Assembly: GCA_000320545.1 (NCBI GenBank)
Contig: ADNK01001093.1
Location: forward strand, 1-22,500
Direction of reading: 5' to 3'
From: Bigelowiella natans CCMP2755
Taxonomy: Eukaryota > Cercozoa > Chlorarachniophyceae
DNA length: 22,500 nt
The position numbers and the translations under genes were made by a program. Of the stretch, positions 18,711 to 22,500 are shown piece after piece (position 1 is the stretch's first letter; each line of letters opens with the position of its first letter). A model generated the notes under the pieces. The model was not told the DNA's origin. It saw only the letters and a program-made list of their open reading frames with translations, and ran no database searches.

Positions 18711-19973
18711 TCAGGCGACTGGCACCTCATGGGAACCATACAGAAAATATTCGTTAGACGAACCTGAAATGGATGGCCCTCCTGGTGGATTGATGCCAAC
18801 CGTAATGTTTTCATCATCGTGTTGGCTCCTGCTCTCCATTTTGCCAGATTCACAGCAAGGAAGGTCTTTGTGTTCTCTTTTGTTGTCCACTTTACCTTTA
18901 TTTTCAAATGGCTTCAGGTCTGTAGAAGAATATTTCCGAGCTAAATAGGAACAATTCAAATGGTCTTCTCTAGGATTTGAATCTTTCATTTCTCCATTAC
19001 ATTCCGGGTCTCTATTCTCAACATTGTCCTCCTTTACTTCTTCTCTCCCGCTACTTTGGATGCTGTTGCCATGATGCTTAAGGAGCTTTATGATGTTAAT
19101 CCATTTTCCCATATTTTGAGCTTCTTCTTTGGCTTTTGATTTTTTATCTAGAGCATGAAACATTGCCGTCTCACCTTTATTGTTCGCGATATTGAGATCA
19201 GCACCAGCCTCGATCAACATGCGTGCGGTTTCATCTTGGTCGTAATAAATAGCTAGGATCAGGGCAGTATCACCGTTGCTGTCTTGGCAGTTGAGAGTTT
19301 CGCTCGGCATATTTGCCAACTGATGAGTTGAAATAAACTGCCCCAGCCGATCCTTATTTTCAATCTTGGGTATCCCTTCATCAGGTGAAGCAAGTATGTG
19401 TAACGGAGTTTGGCCATCATTTCGTTGATGGCTCATGCTAACCTCCCTGTCGGCCCCCTTTCTCTTCAGACCCTCTTGTAACGCTCGGTGCACCATTTTA
19501 TAGTCATTCACGTAATCGATCTCCCCCCACTCTGTGGTTGCACCATTAGCCCACACATGCCAAAGGTTTTCCCCGTCTGAGTTAGTTTCCATCAGATTTG
19601 CGTTGTGGTCGATCAAATATGCAGTTGATTTGGGGAGACCGTTCCTCACACAGAAGTCAAGGATAGAATATATGTTTGGACCACTCCATTCGACCATGAC
19701 TTTTTCATTCGCATCAACTCTGTTGAGCTCAAGCAGCAACTTCATCCCATTGTCCATCGACTCTGTATTGTTGCACTTTAGAACTGTCTGCAGATTGTAC
19801 TCGGCTCCACACTCAATCAGACACTTCAAAGATTCCATGTCGTTATGCTTCAAGCAATACTCGGCCATGGTGCTCCCGTTGATTTTGGTGTTAGGATTTG
19901 CTCCGGCCTTTATAACATTCCGTATATTTTTGCTGTTCCCCTCGTACACGGCAACTTCTGAAAGAAAACGCAT
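18711..19973 (-). CDS. Ankyrin-repeat protein, uninterrupted reading frame
   Basis: One open frame of 420 codons on the minus strand, from ATG at 19973 to TGA at 18711. Ankyrin repeats are clear at the N-terminus (AVYEGNSKNIRNVIKAGANP, MESLKCLIECGAEYN) and again in the second half (NDGQTPLHILASPDEG, SNGDTALILAIYYDQDETAR, then MLIEAGADLNIANNKGETAM). Between them are degenerate repeats (YSILDFCVRNGL, YLIDHNANLMETNSDGENLW). The last 110 or so residues are charged, Ser- and Asn-rich and probably disordered. No catalytic domain, signal peptide or membrane segment is seen. Ankyrin proteins act as binding scaffolds; the partner is unknown. Unlike its neighbours it has no intron in 1.26 kb and its codons are richer in A and T. 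A possible acceptor (TTTCTTTCAG, ending at 19960) in front of EVAVYEG means an upstream exon could replace the first five residues. Confidence 0.82.
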   Translation of the reverse strand: MRFLSEVAVYEGNSKNIRNVIKAGANPNTKINGSTMAEYCLKHNDMESLKCLIECGAEYNLQTVLKCNNTESMDNGMKLLLELNRVDANEKVMVEWSGPNIYSILDFCVRNGLPKSTAYLIDHNANLMETNSDGENLWHVWANGATTEWGEIDYVNDYKMVHRALQEGLKRKGADREVSMSHQRNDGQTPLHILASPDEGIPKIENKDRLGQFISTHQLANMPSETLNCQDSNGDTALILAIYYDQDETARMLIEAGADLNIANNKGETAMFHALDKKSKAKEEAQNMGKWINIIKLLKHHGNSIQSSGREEVKEDNVENRDPECNGEMKDSNPREDHLNCSYLARKYSSTDLKPFENKGKVDNKREHKDLPCCESGKMESRSQHDDENITVGINPPGGPSISGSSNEYFLYGSHEVPVA

Positions 19974-20667
19974 CGAAGTCAACTATCAATAGCTAAATGA
20001 AGAGTGAAGAAAATGGCGGAAGGATTCCTTAGAACCTAAATTCCTATTCAATTTTTGTTTTGGCATAGTCAGGACAGTGAGCCAAGGGGGCTGGCGACGT
20101 TTGAGGTGCTGGCGGCTGTCGTTCCTTGCACCGACCAAACATGACTCCAACGACAATGTACGAGCCATGTCTCACCTTCTAAAATGCATTAGGTTCGAAC
20201 ACAAATATAAAGTTTTGCCAAAAAACATTGAATCAACGGCTATAAACAATATCGGAAAACCGGAGCGAATTCTTGTGACGTCGATACATGCAGGTACTTT
20301 TTTATTGGTTTTCCCCCAATGAAATCCTGGAACCTTGTCGCGAGGTTGTCATTCCCAGCGATATTCCTCTCCGCCAAAATTGGCCCAGCTCTGGGCATCC
20401 TTGGATAGTCATTTTGGATTTCATACGATTTACGATTCTCGTCCTGTGCAAAGCGACTGGCGTTGTCGCAGCAAGTAGTTTAACTGCCAGTTTCGAGCAG
20501 GAGTTCTCCTTCTCCGTCGAGGAGAATAAGATGTATTACGAAGTCGCAGGGTGAAAATGGCATCTCTTTTATTTTTAATTTTTTTTATGAAAAGTGTATT
20601 GTCAAGTTGTGCATAGCCTCTCCCTCGTACGACGTCGTCGGCATCACGCAGCCCACCTCTACATACT
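19974..20667. other. Divergent spacer, likely shared promoter region
   Basis: It lies between the start of the minus-strand ankyrin gene and the start of the plus-strand phosphatase gene. It may contain a short upstream exon of the ankyrin gene (for example the frame starting ATG at 20168, reading MARTLSLESCL), but no splice pair could be confirmed. The plus frame 20288-20554 has no recognisable domain. An AT-rich stretch at 20560-20590 is the only compositional feature. Confidence 0.5.
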
Positions 20668-22347
20668 ATGTCTGCGCCTCAAACGACAAAACTCGGTGAG
20701 AGGGGGTGATTTTTTGGAGGCTTGATAAGTATCCTCTGAGGAATTTTCTGATTCAGAATCCAAGATTAACGTGGAGGCTGTGATCTTCGACTTGGACGGC
20801 ACGTTGCTTGATTATGAAGACGGTATTGTCACGACACAAAGGGATTCGAACTAGGCTCTCATCTGCAATGTTTAAACGTAATCAGCTTCTCGCGTTGTGT
20901 TGAACAAGATTGCGAATAAATTCGACAAGGAGGTTAATTGGAAACTGCACTCAAAACTCCTTGGAAGGTAGTTATATTACCTGATAAACTTCAGGATTGT
21001 GATACCTAAATTAAAAAATTTCATGGATCAGGAAGATGCATAATGTCGCAGAAATCTTGCTGCAGGAGCTAAACCTCGAAAAGGAATTCACACCCTCAAG
21101 CTTTGTGGACACGTAAGCAACTGCCGGAATGTACTTGTTCCTATTTTGTGGCCAAACTATTACTACACCCTCTGCAGATACTACAAGGAGATGGACAAGA
21201 TCTATGAAGACATTAAGCCTTTACGTACTAATAATCTAGAATACTATATATACGTCGGGAGATAGAATCGCTTGCCAACGTGTCAAAAAATCGCCGGTGC
21301 ATGTTGTGGACATACGGGCATGCTCTTAACGGCGGAAGGCGTATTCCAACTTCTCACTATACTGCTGCAATACAGCTGCCGTGAAGGAGACGATGCAGAA
21401 GCTGAAGGATCTCGGGGTTCCCATGGTCATTGCAACCTCTTCGTACACAGCCAGCTACACGAAGAAGATGAAGTTTCACAAGGACATCGAAAGCTTTGTC
21501 CTCCTCCATGTTTGCGGGGACGACTCCGAAGTCAAGCATGGCAAACCAGCACCAGATATCTTCCTCTGTGCAAAAAAAAGGTGGTGCGACGAGGAGGGGG
21601 AGGAATAGGAGGAGGAGAGGGGGAAGCAAGGAGTAGGAGGAGGATGAAGGATTGGTGCTGTGCTGTATTGAATGTCACGAGAAGTATACATTTTGATTTT
21701 TAATGTGTGCTGCTTTACTGACAAATCATAACAATAGCCACTATTCTCTTATGTATATCGAGAATTATTTCCATATGATGATGATACAATGAGAGGAATT
21801 CAGTATCAACCTCTCGTAACAGTTCCATAGCGAAAACGCCAGATGATTATGTTCAGCGACACAGTTCGCTCCGCCAAACAAGAATGATGCTTTGAATCGC
21901 TAGGACGACAAACTTCGCGGGCAGAATGAATGACTTTTTCTCGTGAAACTCTTTTCTTAATGCATATAAAAGATTGGAGCAGAAGATCGAGAAGAAGCTG
22001 GATCCTTCCAAATGCCTCGTCTTTGAAGACTCGCCTTTCGGGCTGCAGGGTGCTCACGCAGCAGGGATGATGGGGGTTGCACTTCCTGACAAGAGAATAG
22101 ACCATGAGGTACAGTTGAGGATGCAGTGAGATATCATGAGTAAAACCCTTTAACTTACGAAATTCTTGGTTGTAGTAACAGTAGTAAATGAGGAGTAGAA
22201 TAGTAATCTCACGACAGGCGCACTATCCATATTTATCAGATCGCAGGAACCGACTTCAGCAAAGCGGTCTTGGTGTGTGCAAATGGGATGAAGGACTTTC
22301 TCGACCAAATTGACATGGTCAACTTTGTCGCTCCGAAAAAGAAATAA
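20668..22347 (+). CDS. PUDP: HAD-family phosphatase, pseudouridine-5'-phosphatase-like (HDHD1/PUDP)
   Basis: Exons: 20668-20695, 20757-20822, 20886-20967, 21032-21112, 21178-21224, 21376-21580, 21973-22108, 22240-22347. All introns are GT-AG and phases agree; the product has 250 residues and a TAA stop. It should remove phosphate from a small sugar phosphate. The closest family is HDHD1, which acts on pseudouridine 5'-phosphate; plant and fungal relatives act on glycerol-3-phosphate. HAD motif I is FDLDGTLLD (nucleophile Asp21, acid/base Asp23), motif II is VIATSS (Thr122/Ser123), motif III is GKPAPDIF (Lys158) and motif IV is VFEDSPFG (Glu188, Asp189). The phrase GDDSEVKHGKPAPDIF and the following GAHAAGM are typical of HDHD1. 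A helical cap lies between motifs I and II. There is no targeting signal, so it is probably cytosolic. Exact substrate is an inference from similarity. The start is the only ATG that feeds the first donor in frame. Confidence 0.9.
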
Positions 22348-22500
22348 CAAGGAATGTAGAACGGTAGTATAGGAGCAAAGGCTTTGAACAATGCATCATC
22401 TAGTCATCCGATCCATGTTTGGCAGCGGTCTGGCGGTGACATGTCGGTAAAAATAGCAAGGCATATTCTATTCGATTGCTACTTTTTAGCGTACCGTGCT
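22348..22500. other. 3' flank of the phosphatase gene
   Basis: The sequence runs past the stop to the window edge. No coding signal or clear poly-A signal was seen. Confidence 0.5.

Noticed and set aside
20821-20885. GATTCGAACTAGG motif resembling a tRNA T-loop or B box on the minus strand
   Set aside because: The rest of a tRNA would have to overlap a phosphatase exon, and no acceptor or anticodon stem pairs. It is an intron sequence that happens to match the box.
1-22500. CRISPR array, bacterial operon, phage or insertion sequence
   Set aside because: No regular repeat-spacer array, transposase, integrase or ribosome-binding-site pattern was seen. The short tandem repeats are microsatellites in eukaryotic introns.

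Overview
This is a stretch of nuclear genome from an intron-rich eukaryote, most likely a protist or alga. The evidence is GT-AG introns throughout, a mitochondrial presequence on an Fe-S assembly protein, SH3 and ankyrin domains, and no bacterial-style operons. TAA, TAG and TGA all act as stops. I cannot name the lineage from the sequence alone. No phage, IS element, CRISPR array, rRNA or convincing tRNA was found.

Five protein genes can be rebuilt. (1) 837-7050, plus strand: an ankyrin-repeat protein cut into at least 24 tiny exons and carrying about 12 tandem ankyrin repeats. Its 5' end is unresolved. (2) 8280-14728, plus strand: a protein of about 749 residues in about 19 exons, with a basic N-terminus, a long disordered Ala/Thr/Glu-rich linker, one SH3 domain and a large all-helical C-terminal region I do not recognise. 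(3) 17302-15620, minus strand: a complete eight-exon NFU1, the mitochondrial Fe-S cluster carrier. (4) 19973-18711, minus strand: a second ankyrin-repeat protein in one uninterrupted reading frame. (5) 20668-22347, plus strand: an eight-exon HAD phosphatase very like pseudouridine-5'-phosphatase (HDHD1/PUDP).

Layout: genes 1 and 2 lie head to tail, 2 and 3 converge, 3 and 4 lie in tandem on the minus strand, and 4 and 5 diverge from a shared interval of about 0.7 kb. The genes do not form an obvious pathway; the arrangement looks like ordinary eukaryotic gene order.

The window splits into two compartments. From 1 to about 14.4 kb, the introns of genes 1 and 2 are full of microsatellites (TA, TG, CA, TC, GA, CTT, GAT, CAA, poly-G, poly-C). 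From about 14.4 kb onward the introns and spacers are nearly free of them, apart from two short trinucleotide tracts in NFU1 introns. Other points of interest are the ankyrin introns that recur at one codon of the repeat, a run of 11 consecutive frame-neutral internal exons in the SH3 gene, a repeated Tyr-Leu motif in its helical region, an ankyrin-like decoy exon inside an intron, and diverged repeats in the spacers. I see no clear new multi-gene system.
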